A DNA stretch of 64,000 nt from Pseudomonas sp. ADAK13 (GTDB taxonomy: Bacteria > Pseudomonadota > Gammaproteobacteria > Pseudomonadales > Pseudomonadaceae). This document shows, piece by piece, positions 9,360 to 16,825 of this stretch (position 1 is its first letter; each line of letters opens with the position of its first letter). Made by a program: the position numbers and the translations under genes. The stretch lies in contig NZ_CP052860.1 in assembly GCF_012935715.1 (NCBI RefSeq), positions 6,448,001 through 6,512,000 of the forward strand, given 5' to 3'. The notes under the pieces are model-generated. The model did no database searches. It was not told where the DNA came from and saw only the letters and a list, made by a program, of their open reading frames with translations.

Positions 9360-9562
9360 ACCTTACTAACAGGTGTATATCTTCATCAGTTTCGGAATAT
9401 TCAAAGGCTCTCGTCAAAAGAAAGGCTCGACTTGACCTAAGCTTTGACCAGTTGCACCATTTAATGCTAGCAATTATAGTTCGTCGCGCCGCTGGCTTAG
9501 GTCAGCGACAGGGTTTCGCAGCCCTACCAAAATAGAATCAACCTGCACAGTCATCAGACCCC
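9360..9562. other. Intergenic with a remnant of a DUF6124-leader tail
   Basis: No gene seen. At 9514-9544 there are TTTCGCAG and ACC-AAAATAGAATC-AACCT words that recur in the same order at 9678-9685 and 9707-9727, immediately before the DUF6124 start. This looks like the end of a deleted upstream leader copy and may mark the junction of the AT-rich insert or the remains of a tandem array. Confidence 0.5.
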
Positions 9563-9705
9563 CAGGCGGCTCCCGCCTGCGTCTAGCTTTATGGCGGCTG
9601 TGCGTGGGAGACCTTCGGGTCTGCCGGGGGTGATTCTTCCTGGTCTGCGAACCCGCGCACAGTTGCCACCCAATCTGTTTCGCAGCGGCAAGGTGGCAGT
9701 TCTTT
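9563..9705 (+). promoter_or_regulatory. Structured leader RNA, copy A, upstream of DUF6124 gene
   Basis: Candidate cis-acting RNA. A GC hairpin (CAGGCGG/CCGCCTG, 9563-9579) is followed by a 16-bp long-range helix (9593-9608 with 9652-9667). That helix encloses a UUCG tetraloop hairpin AGACC/GGTCT (9609-9622) and a second arm CCGGG/CCTGG, forming a three-way junction. A competing helix TGCCACC/GGTGGCA (9664-9670 with 9692-9698) uses the 3' strand of the long helix, so the two are mutually exclusive. The element at 56819-56980 has the same layout with compensatory base changes. It ends about 25 bases before the DUF6124 start. Confidence 0.7.
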
Positions 9706-9728
9706 TACCTAAAATAGAATCGAACCTT

Positions 9729-10022
9729 ATGACTACGACTAACCCGCCCCACCGTTTCACCCCCATGTCCCAAACCGCCACCGAATCCCCCGTCCTGCTC
9801 ATCGACAGCGACGCGGCTCTCTGCGATCTCCATGCCTGCATCAGTGAGCGCCTCAACGCAGCCCTCAAATACCTGCACCTGATGGCCTGTTCCAACGTGT
9901 CTGATTACGGTGAACAAGACATCAATACCGTCGCCGAAACCGCACGAATCCTGGTCCAGGATGTGGCGGATGTGTTTGGGGTGATTGAGCGGCGTGGGAT
10001 GCATACACCTGTAGCCAGCTGA
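9729..10022 (+). CDS. DUF6124 family protein
   Basis: 97-residue protein of the DUF6124 type, small helical proteins found mainly in Pseudomonas, function unknown. The body (LLIDSDAALCDLHACISERLNAALKYLHLM...) is predicted to be all helical with no signal peptide. The start at 9729 lies just after the structured leader; the frame is open upstream into the leader, and there is no canonical ribosome-binding site, only GAACCT. A later ATG at 9768 cannot be excluded. A second family member with the same leader lies at 56984. A terminator follows immediately. Confidence 0.7.
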   Translation: MTTTNPPHRFTPMSQTATESPVLLIDSDAALCDLHACISERLNAALKYLHLMACSNVSDYGEQDINTVAETARILVQDVADVFGVIERRGMHTPVAS

Positions 10023-10040
10023 TTTATTTCCAGCGTTGAG

Positions 10041-10062
10041 AAAACCCGCATTTGCGGGTTTT
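10041..10062 (+). terminator. Rho-independent terminator after DUF6124
   Basis: Perfect 9-bp stem AAAACCCGC/GCGGGTTTT with an ATTT loop, ending in T residues, 18 bases after the stop codon. Confidence 0.9.
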
Positions 10063-10100
10063 CTAGTTATGGGGCATGGCGAATATTGATAGTGTCAGGA

Positions 10101-10144
10101 CCGCCGCCATCGCGGCCTCGCTAAGGCTCGACGGCTCCCACAGG
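10101..10144. repeat. Single REP-like arm
   Basis: Half element resembling the right arm of the repeat at 47854-47963 (CTCGACGGCTCCCACAGGGGA is close in both). It stands alone between the DUF6124 terminator and the GNAT gene. Confidence 0.65.
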
Positions 10145-10242
10145 GGATCGGGGGGGTTTGTGGGGTTTGTGTTCGGCGGTGCTGTCGGGGCGTTCTTTCT
10201 TTATCATGGGGGCTGTCGTTCCATTTTCCCTCAGGAAACCCA

Positions 10243-10734
10243 ATGCCCACCCTCACCTTCCGTAACGCCACCCCCGCAGACGCCAACCGTTGCTACGAGA
10301 TCGAAATCTCGGCCTACGAAGGCGACGAAGCCGCCACCCTGGAAAAGATCGCCACGCGCATTGCGCTGTACCCGCAAGGCTTTCTGATCCTGGAGGCGGA
10401 TGGTGTTGTGGTCGGTTTCATCAACTGTGGTTGCGCCGACGAAGTGGTGATGTCGGATGAGGCCTTCAAGGAGTTGGTGGGGCATTCAGCCGACGCGCCA
10501 AATGTGGTGATCATGTCGGTGGTGGTGGACCCCGCCCGGCAAGGCAAGGGCTACTCGACGCGCTTGATGACGGAATTCTTGCAGCGCATGCAGGCGATGG
10601 GCAAGAAGACCATTCACCTGATGTGCAAGGACCAGCATGTGGCGTTGTATCAGCGCATGGGCTATCGCTATGTGCAGCCGTCGGCCTCTGACCATGGCGG
10701 GATGGCGTGGCATGAGATGGTGATGGATATCTAG
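10243..10734 (+). CDS. GNAT N-acetyltransferase
   Basis: 163-residue GNAT fold acetyltransferase. The acetyl-CoA pyrophosphate loop is visible as VVDPARQGKGYSTRLM (Q/RxxGxG-type), preceded by the VVIMSVVVDP strand and followed by HVALYQRMGYRYV, the usual alpha4-beta7 region. The overall pattern resembles the arylalkylamine acetyltransferase branch. AGGAA lies upstream of the ATG. It stands alone, and the substrate is unknown. Confidence 0.85.
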   Translation: MPTLTFRNATPADANRCYEIEISAYEGDEAATLEKIATRIALYPQGFLILEADGVVVGFINCGCADEVVMSDEAFKELVGHSADAPNVVIMSVVVDPARQGKGYSTRLMTEFLQRMQAMGKKTIHLMCKDQHVALYQRMGYRYVQPSASDHGGMAWHEMVMDI

Positions 10735-10775
10735 CCATCACACTCCCTCACCACAGGGAAAGCATTTGCCTTGGG

Positions 10776-12215
10776 TTACAGGTTTCCCCCAGTCCACACA
10801 TTCGGGTGCCGTGCCGCCCAAGGCGTTGCCCGTTCCAGTTGCGTCGCCAGGCCCAGCAGCATTGCCTCCTGACCAAACGCGCCCATGAATTGCAGGCCGA
10901 TCGGCAGCCCGCTCTGTGAGTCATGCCCCAACGGCACCGACATCGCGGGCGCGCCAATGACGTTGGCCAGCGCGGTAAACGGTGAATGCGCAAACACTCG
11001 GTTCATCCACCCTCGCCCGTCCAACTGCGCCTGGCCCTGGTTGTAGTCGCCGATCATCGGCGCCAGCCCGGGCAATGTGGGTGACAACAGTACGTCATAC
11101 CGTTGGAACAGGCGGCCCATATGGCGTGCGACGACGTTGCGTTCCCATAGCGCACCCAACAGGTCCGTCGCTTGCAGTGACTTGCCCAGGCGATACAACG
11201 CCAGTGTCGCCGGCTCCAGGTGTTCAGCGCTGATTGAGCGCCCTGTCGCGCCGGCGATTGCATCAATCCAGGCCGCCGTGTTCGACGACCAGAAGCGTGC
11301 ATTGAGTTCGACAAAGGCCTCCCAGCTCAGACCAATATCCGGCTGGATTTCTTCAACCTGATGACCCAGAGCTTCCAGTTGTTTAGCCGTATTGAATAGC
11401 GCTTGTTCCACTGAAGGGTGCAACGTTTGCCCGTTCAGGGGCAGGCTCTGGAGGGCAATGCGCAACGAACCAGGCTCCCGTTGGGCAAGGGCCGAAAAGC
11501 TGCTTTGCGGCGCAGCTATATGGAATGGATCTCCAGGCGCCCCGCCATGGATCGCGTCAAGCATGGCAGCGCTGTCGCGTACCGAACGGGTCAATACCCC
11601 GTGCACGGCCAGGCCACTCCAGACCTCGTCAACCTCTGGCCCCATCGGCACGCGGCCACGGCTGGGCTTTAGCCCGAACAGGCCGCACATCGATGCAGGC
11701 ACGCGAATTGAGCCCCCACCATCGGTCGCATGAGCCACCGGCACCATGCCCGCCGCCACCGCCGCTGCCGAACCACCGCTGGAGCCACCGGCACTGCGCT
11801 GTACGTCCCATGGGTTGCGGGTGGGGCCTGACAGGCGGCTTTCGGTGGTGGTGCTGGCGGCGAACTCCGGTGTGGTGGTGCGGCCCAGCGGCATGAGGCC
11901 AGCGTGGCGCAAGCGGGTCATCAGTTCGGAGTCGGCATCGGCGGTGCAGCCCTGTGCGAGCGCACTGCCCAGTTCATTACGACGACCTGCGGCGCTGACG
12001 CCAAGGTCTTTCAGCAGCAATGGCACCCCATGGAATGGGCCTTGTGCCGCAACCGGCTCGTCGCCCCAGGTTTCCACCAGCGCGTTGATCTGCGGGTTGA
12101 TGGCTGCGATGGCTTGCAGGGCCACCGCGCGCACCTCGTCAACACTGACGGCATGGGTATGGATCAGGTGTGCCAGGCCGGTAGCGTCCAGATCGGCGTA
12201 TTCAGACAGGTACAT
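10776..12215 (-). CDS. Amidase (amidase signature family)
   Basis: 479-residue amidase-signature hydrolase that cleaves a C-N amide bond. The Ser-cisSer-Lys triad is visible: Lys in LLLKDLGVS (about residue 70), the Ser-rich [14 protein letters not shown] segment, and the nucleophile serine in [11 protein letters not shown]-terminal [13 protein letters not shown] is also typical. The start at 12215 follows GGAGAG; the ATG four codons upstream is less well placed. It is divergent from a TetR gene, with GTATC palindromes between them, so it is likely the TetR target. The natural substrate is not evident. Confidence 0.9.
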   Translation of the reverse strand: MYLSEYADLDATGLAHLIHTHAVSVDEVRAVALQAIAAINPQINALVETWGDEPVAAQGPFHGVPLLLKDLGVSAAGRRNELGSALAQGCTADADSELMTRLRHAGLMPLGRTTTPEFAASTTTESRLSGPTRNPWDVQRSAGGSSGGSAAAVAAGMVPVAHATDGGGSIRVPASMCGLFGLKPSRGRVPMGPEVDEVWSGLAVHGVLTRSVRDSAAMLDAIHGGAPGDPFHIAAPQSSFSALAQREPGSLRIALQSLPLNGQTLHPSVEQALFNTAKQLEALGHQVEEIQPDIGLSWEAFVELNARFWSSNTAAWIDAIAGATGRSISAEHLEPATLALYRLGKSLQATDLLGALWERNVVARHMGRLFQRYDVLLSPTLPGLAPMIGDYNQGQAQLDGRGWMNRVFAHSPFTALANVIGAPAMSVPLGHDSQSGLPIGLQFMGAFGQEAMLLGLATQLERATPWAARHPNVWTGGNL

Positions 12216-12238
12216 GAAACTCTCCAAACGGGTATGAT

Positions 12239-12296
12239 GGATACTCTTCGGTATCGAACGATACCGATAAGTATCATGCGATACTCATGGGTATCA
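12239..12296. promoter_or_regulatory. Operator array of GTATC/GATAC palindromes between amidase and TetR
   Basis: The short divergent intergenic region contains a near-perfect palindrome GGTATCG-AA-CGATACC (12250-12265), a second GTATC-ATGC-GATAC (12271-12284), and further GATAC and GTATC half sites on each side. Such an array fits cooperative binding of TetR dimers controlling both genes. Confidence 0.7.
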
Positions 12297-12316
12297 CTGT
12301 CAAGTGGAGAATGTGC

Positions 12317-12883
12317 ATGCGTGCGCAACGGACACCTCAATTGCCCCCGCGCGAGCGGATTGTCGATGCGGCGCAAACGCTGTTTGTGGAACAGGGCATC
12401 ACCCGTGTAAGCGTGGATGCCATCGCTGCACGGGCCGCCTCGACCAAGATGACCGTGTACCGGCATTTCGAGAATAAAGATGCACTGGTGCTGGAATGGC
12501 TGGAACGGCTGACGGAAAGCTACAGCGATGTGCTGGATGACCTGGCGCAGCACTATCCCGAGTCCCCCAGGGAACAACTGTTGGGGTTTGCGGGTTTTAT
12601 CGTCGAAGACCTGGACCGCGCGGGCTATCGCGGCTGCCCGTTTACCAACACCCTGGCCGAAATTCCCGAGGCCGACCACCCGGCGCGGGCGCTGATCCAG
12701 GCGCATAAAAAACGCCAGTTTGAGCGCGTGAAACGGCTTTGCACGCAGCTCAACGCGATCAAACCCGAAGCACTGGCTGAAGAGCTGACGCTGTTGATGG
12801 AAGGTGCCCAGGTGGTTGCGCAAAACAAAGGCGTGGATCAGGTGGGTGAACGGCTGATGCGGATGGTGCGCGAGCGGCTTTGA
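12317..12883 (+). CDS. TetR-family transcriptional regulator
   Basis: 188-residue TetR repressor. The DNA-binding domain reads RERIVDAAQTLFVEQGITRVSVDAIAARAAST...TVYRHFENKDAL, the standard pattern. The C-terminal ligand domain (GCPFTNTLAEIP...) resembles the TetR_C subgroups with a conserved Cys-Pro-Phe. Three in-frame ATGs occur; the one at 12317 has GGAG at the best spacing, while 12311 is too close to it. It is divergent from the amidase across the GTATC operator array and probably represses itself and the amidase. Confidence 0.88.
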   Translation: MRAQRTPQLPPRERIVDAAQTLFVEQGITRVSVDAIAARAASTKMTVYRHFENKDALVLEWLERLTESYSDVLDDLAQHYPESPREQLLGFAGFIVEDLDRAGYRGCPFTNTLAEIPEADHPARALIQAHKKRQFERVKRLCTQLNAIKPEALAEELTLLMEGAQVVAQNKGVDQVGERLMRMVRERL

Positions 12884-12899
12884 TAGGGTAATTAACCTG

Positions 12900-13325
12900 A
12901 TGAAACAGCCTTTGATTGAAGTAGGTGACCAACCAAACGCCGAAGCCGAGCAACGCCTTGGCAGCAGCCTCGCCGCCTTCAACGAACACATCACCGGCTC
13001 CAATGATCGGCGCCCGCTGACGGTGCTGATCAAAGATCCGGATACCGGTGAAATCCTCGGCGGTATCACCGGCAAAACTACGCTTGGGATGGCGTTCCTC
13101 GACCTGTTTCACCTGCCCGATACGTTGCGTGGTTCAGGCCTGGGCACAACCCTGTTAAAGGCATTCGAAGACGAAGCCCGTCACCGTGGTTGCCGTTCGG
13201 CGGTGCTGTACACCCTCAGTTTCCAGGCCCCGGCGTTTTACGAAAAGAAGGGCTGGGTGCGTTTTGGTGAATTCCCCTGCGATCCGGAAGGCAGCAGCCG
13301 GGTGTTCCTGAGCAAAACCCTCTGA
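12900..13325 (+). CDS. GNAT family acetyltransferase
   Basis: 141-residue GNAT protein. The acetyl-CoA motif LRGSGLGTTLLKAFEDEAR and the terminal SFQAPAFYEKKGWVRFGEFP pattern are typical. It starts 16 bases after the TetR stop behind AGGG, so it may be co-transcribed with the regulator. The substrate is unknown. Confidence 0.85.
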   Translation: MKQPLIEVGDQPNAEAEQRLGSSLAAFNEHITGSNDRRPLTVLIKDPDTGEILGGITGKTTLGMAFLDLFHLPDTLRGSGLGTTLLKAFEDEARHRGCRSAVLYTLSFQAPAFYEKKGWVRFGEFPCDPEGSSRVFLSKTL

Positions 13326-13328
13326 CGG

Positions 13329-13844
13329 CTAAACCCCAAGCCTTTTGCCAAACAGCCGATTTTCATGGCTTTCATTCTGGAACGTGTAAGTCGGCGCCCC
13401 CAGCAGTTCATAACCACGGCGCGGATAAAACCCCAGGGCCCGCTCGTTGCCAATCCACACCGTCGCCCATAACAACGACGCACCGCCCTCCCCGGCACGC
13501 TGTTCCGCCGCTTGCAGCAAGCGGTAACCCAGGCCCAGGCCGGTAAACCGTTCCTGGATGTACAGCCGCTGCAACTCGGCGGCGTTCGGAGTCGAGATCA
13601 GCGCATGGCCCGTATCCAGCGCCACCTGGGCAAACCCCACCAGATGCGCGTTGGACTCAGCGACGATAATCGCCGTGCCCGGCTGGGCAATCAGCGCGGC
13701 GATCGCCTGGGGCGAAAACGCTTGCAGCGCCTCGGCGGCGATTGAATCGCGAATGCCTTCGGTGGCGTAGGTGTCGAGAAACACCTGCATGCCCAGCACG
13801 CCAAGGCATAACGCGTCTTCAGGCCGCGCAGCGCGGATAAGCAT
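13329..13844 (-). CDS. GNAT family acetyltransferase
   Basis: 171-residue GNAT acetyltransferase convergent with the previous one, with only 3 bases between stops. Acetyl-CoA motif: ERFTGLGLGYRLLQAAEQRA; C-terminal NERALGFYPRRGYELLG is typical. The start at 13844 (MLIRAARPEDA) is chosen because GNAT proteins usually begin close to this strand. A second ATG lies four codons upstream, and neither has a strong ribosome-binding site. Confidence 0.82.
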   Translation of the reverse strand: MLIRAARPEDALCLGVLGMQVFLDTYATEGIRDSIAAEALQAFSPQAIAALIAQPGTAIIVAESNAHLVGFAQVALDTGHALISTPNAAELQRLYIQERFTGLGLGYRLLQAAEQRAGEGGASLLWATVWIGNERALGFYPRRGYELLGAPTYTFQNESHENRLFGKRLGV

Positions 13845-13975
13845 GTCGGGGAGCATTCGGCAGGTACTCTCATCATCAGCAAGGGCAACGTTTTAACACA
13901 ACTGCACATCTCTGCAATTGCCAGCCGGAATTCGCCCCAGTAGGGTTATTGCTTCCCCCGCCAACAGGAGCCACC

Positions 13976-14656
13976 ATGACCTGGTTTTCAGACCCCGACG
14001 CTGTTGCCCGCTACGCCGAAGGCCCGGTGAGGCTGGTGCCGGGTTTCGAGTCGCTGCAACGCATGACCACCCTGCTGCTGCGCGAAAGCGTCCCGGCCAC
14101 CGGCCATGTCTTGGTGCTGGGTGCGGGTGGCGGGCTGGAGTTGAAGGCGTTTGCCGACAGCCAGCCCCAGTGGCAGTTTGTGGGCGTGGACCCGTCTGCC
14201 GAGATGCTGAAACTGGCCGAAGCCACGTTGGGCCCGTTGATGACGCGGGTGCAGTTGCATGAGGGTTATATTCATACCGCACCCGAAGGTCCGTTTGATG
14301 CTGCTACCTGCCTGCTGACCCTGCATTTCATCCCGGCCGAAGAGCGCCTGCAAACCTTGAAAGCACTGTGGCGGCGCTTGGTGCCGGGGGCACCGCTGAT
14401 TGCAGCACATCACAGCTTCCCGCAGGCCTCGCCAGAGGAAAAAGCCCGCTGGCTGAAGCGGTATGCGGCCTATGCGGTGGATTCCGGCGTACCGGCCGAG
14501 GATGCCCAGCGGGCGATTACCGCGATCAGCAGCCATTTGCCAGTGCTGTCGCCCGAGGACGATGAGGCACTGCTGCGGGCGGCAGGTTTTGAAGGTGTCG
14601 AGCTGTTCTATGCGGGTTTCAGCTTCAAGGGGTGGATTGCCTACAAACCCGCCTAG
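13976..14656 (+). CDS. Class I SAM-dependent methyltransferase
   Basis: 226-residue methyltransferase with the SAM-binding motif I VLVLGAGGGLELK, the acidic motif II FVGVDPSAEML and a later motif FDAATCLLTLHFIP. The acceptor is not evident. AGGAG lies upstream of the ATG at 13976, so the longer frame from 13949 is rejected. Confidence 0.85.
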   Translation: MTWFSDPDAVARYAEGPVRLVPGFESLQRMTTLLLRESVPATGHVLVLGAGGGLELKAFADSQPQWQFVGVDPSAEMLKLAEATLGPLMTRVQLHEGYIHTAPEGPFDAATCLLTLHFIPAEERLQTLKALWRRLVPGAPLIAAHHSFPQASPEEKARWLKRYAAYAVDSGVPAEDAQRAITAISSHLPVLSPEDDEALLRAAGFEGVELFYAGFSFKGWIAYKPA

Positions 14657-14671
14657 GTTCCGGGGGGAGTT

Positions 14672-15883
14672 TCACCAACTCCCCGACGCCCCACCCCCAC
14701 CGCTGGAACCGCCACCACCCGATGAACTGCTGCTGGAGCTGGAGCTTGAACTGGAGGAACTCGAACTCCCGCCCGAGCCCGAGCCCGAACCCGACCCGTC
14801 GCTAATGCCATGGGCAAAGATGAACAGCGCGGCGAACGACGCAAAGGGGAACGCCAGCAGCCATCCGGTGGCGCCCTTGTCGATCAAGGTGCCGGCCACC
14901 CCATACACCACCAGCACTGCCACCAGCCGCGCGATAAAGCCAACCTGGCTCTCTTGCCACATGCCCTTCATCACCAGGAACAGGCCGAAGTACAGGCCCA
15001 GAATCACCAGCCCGCCCATGGGATAGGCCAGCCAGTGGATCAGGGACAGGTCGCGCACAAAGTGGTCGGTCAGCAGCACACCGGCGATATAGCCCAGCAG
15101 CGCCAGCACCGCATAAAACGCCGCCCGCGCCTGCCACAACGCGCCGAACGTGGCGCCGCCGATCAACATGCACAAGGGCAGCAACAGCAGGTACACCGGC
15201 CAGTCTTTGCCGCCCGCCACCGCGACCAGCGCCACGGTGACAATCACCACCGCCATCAGCGCCCGGCGCCAAGGGAGTTTTTCAGCGCCCATCAGCACGC
15301 CGACCACCCCGCCAAACATAAACGCCAGAAGCACCGCATATGCTTCAGGAGGAAAACCGGCCTTGGCCACGTCGGGCAAGTTGCCGCCGTCCACCAACAG
15401 CGTCAGGTCATCCACGGCTTGCTGGACGCCACCCGCATAATCGCCCTGGCGAAAGGCCGGGGTGATGTGCTCTTCGATGATGCGGTGGGCCAGCAGGTCG
15501 GTGACGACGCCTTCCAGGCCGTAACCGACTTCGATGCGCACCTTGCGATCGTCCTTCGCCACCAGCAGCAGGATGCCGTCGTTGACGTCCTTGCGCCCCA
15601 GTTTCCAGGCGCGGAACAGTTGGTTGGCGAAGTCCTCGATGCTTGCCTCGCCGGTGCTCGGCAACAGCATCACCGCCACCTGGGCGCCCTTGCGTTGCTC
15701 AAGGCCGGCGAGTTGCCCGGTCATGCGGGATTGGCTGGCGGCGTCGAGGGTGTTGGTCAGGTCGATCACCCGCTGATCCAGGGGGACCGTGACCAGCCCA
15801 GGGGGCGCGGTATCGGCCAACACCTGCGTGCCGGAAAAAATCACCAGCAAGCCCAGCACACACTGCCGTAGGAACACCATCAT
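14672..15883 (-). CDS. TPM-domain membrane protein (YgcG family) with Ser/Gly-rich tail
   Basis: 403-residue exported protein. A signal peptide (MMVFLRQCVLGLLVIFSGTQVLA) is followed by a TPM domain (VIDLTNTLDAASQSRM...VRIEVGYGLEGVVTD), then several hydrophobic segments, and a low-complexity C-terminus of a GS repeat, a long serine run and glycines ending in GGASGSW. Family members are membrane-anchored and have been linked to phosphatase or photosystem-repair-like roles, with no clear function in Pseudomonas. The start is supported by CAGG upstream of the first ATG. The Ser run is likely variable between strains. Confidence 0.85.
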   Translation of the reverse strand: MMVFLRQCVLGLLVIFSGTQVLADTAPPGLVTVPLDQRVIDLTNTLDAASQSRMTGQLAGLEQRKGAQVAVMLLPSTGEASIEDFANQLFRAWKLGRKDVNDGILLLVAKDDRKVRIEVGYGLEGVVTDLLAHRIIEEHITPAFRQGDYAGGVQQAVDDLTLLVDGGNLPDVAKAGFPPEAYAVLLAFMFGGVVGVLMGAEKLPWRRALMAVVIVTVALVAVAGGKDWPVYLLLLPLCMLIGGATFGALWQARAAFYAVLALLGYIAGVLLTDHFVRDLSLIHWLAYPMGGLVILGLYFGLFLVMKGMWQESQVGFIARLVAVLVVYGVAGTLIDKGATGWLLAFPFASFAALFIFAHGISDGSGSGSGSGGSSSSSSSSSSSSSSSSGGGGSSGGGGASGSW

Positions 15884-16006
15884 GTTTTGTTACCTGAAGT
15901 TTCATCCTGAATAGGCCGACTTTACCCTATCGACGCGATAAACAGGTGACCCGACGCCATCGACTATCTAGACTCACGTCACCGCCCGCATCAACACGAG
16001 AAACCC

Positions 16007-16825
16007 ATGGAGCTTCAGCAACGCAACAACGTCAGGGTACTTGGCGACGGTCCATCGACGCTGGTGTTCTCCCATGGCTTCGGCTGTGATCAAACCATGT
16101 GGAGTTATCTGTTTCATCACTTCACCGGGCGCTTCCGGGTCGTGCTGTACGACCTGGTGGGTGCGGGGCAGTCCGACCTGGGCGCGTACGACGCGGAAAA
16201 ATACAGCTCGCTGGCCGGCTACGCCCGCGACCTGGGCGAAATCATTGATGAATACGCCATTGGCCCGGTCATTCTGGTGGGGCACTCCGTCAGCGCCATG
16301 ATCGGTGCACTGGCCGACCGTCAGTCCCCCGGGAAAGTCGCCGCTCATGTGATGATCGGCCCGTCGCCCTGCTATATCGACTCGGGTGCCTATACGGGCG
16401 GGTTCACCCTCGACGACATCCATTCGTTGCTCGATACCCTCGACAGCAATTACCTCGGCTGGTCCAGCACCATGGCGCCGGTGATCATGGGCGCCCCCGG
16501 GCAACCGGCCCTCGGTGAAGAACTGACCAACAGCTTCTGCCGCACCGAGCCTGAAATCGCCAAGCGCTTCGCCCGAGTGACCTTCCTGTCGGACAACCGC
16601 CAGGACATCGTCGGCCTGATGACCCCCACACTGATTTTGCAGTCCACCGACGACTTGATCGCACCGGTCTGTGTGGGCGAGTACCTGCACGCCGCAATGC
16701 CTGCCAGCACCTACTGCCTGGTGGACAACGTGGGCCACTGCCCGCACATGAGTGCACCCGGCGCCTGTTCGGCGGCCATGGACAGTTTCCTGTTGCCATG
16801 GGTGGGCGCCGATGCCAGCCGATGA
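16007..16825 (+). CDS. RsbQ-like alpha/beta hydrolase
   Basis: 272-residue alpha/beta hydrolase resembling RsbQ of Bacillus, an energy-stress signalling hydrolase. The oxyanion region is VFSHGFGCDQTMW, the nucleophile elbow GHSVSA, the acid lies in QSTDDLIAP and the histidine in VDNVGHCPH, so the Ser-Asp-His triad is complete. Its 3' end overlaps the start of a PAS histidine kinase by 14 bases. In Bacillus, RsbQ works with a PAS phosphatase (RsbP), so this pair probably senses a small hydrophobic ligand and signals through the kinase. Confidence 0.88.
   Translation: MELQQRNNVRVLGDGPSTLVFSHGFGCDQTMWSYLFHHFTGRFRVVLYDLVGAGQSDLGAYDAEKYSSLAGYARDLGEIIDEYAIGPVILVGHSVSAMIGALADRQSPGKVAAHVMIGPSPCYIDSGAYTGGFTLDDIHSLLDTLDSNYLGWSSTMAPVIMGAPGQPALGEELTNSFCRTEPEIAKRFARVTFLSDNRQDIVGLMTPTLILQSTDDLIAPVCVGEYLHAAMPASTYCLVDNVGHCPHMSAPGACSAAMDSFLLPWVGADASR

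Noticed and set aside
6604..9360. Retron with ATPase/HNH effectors
   Set aside because: No reverse transcriptase gene and no paired msr-msd-like inverted repeats near the cassette, so a Septu-like pair is simpler.
6604..9600. Prophage or integrative element
   Set aside because: No integrase, tRNA, att-like direct repeats or phage structural genes.
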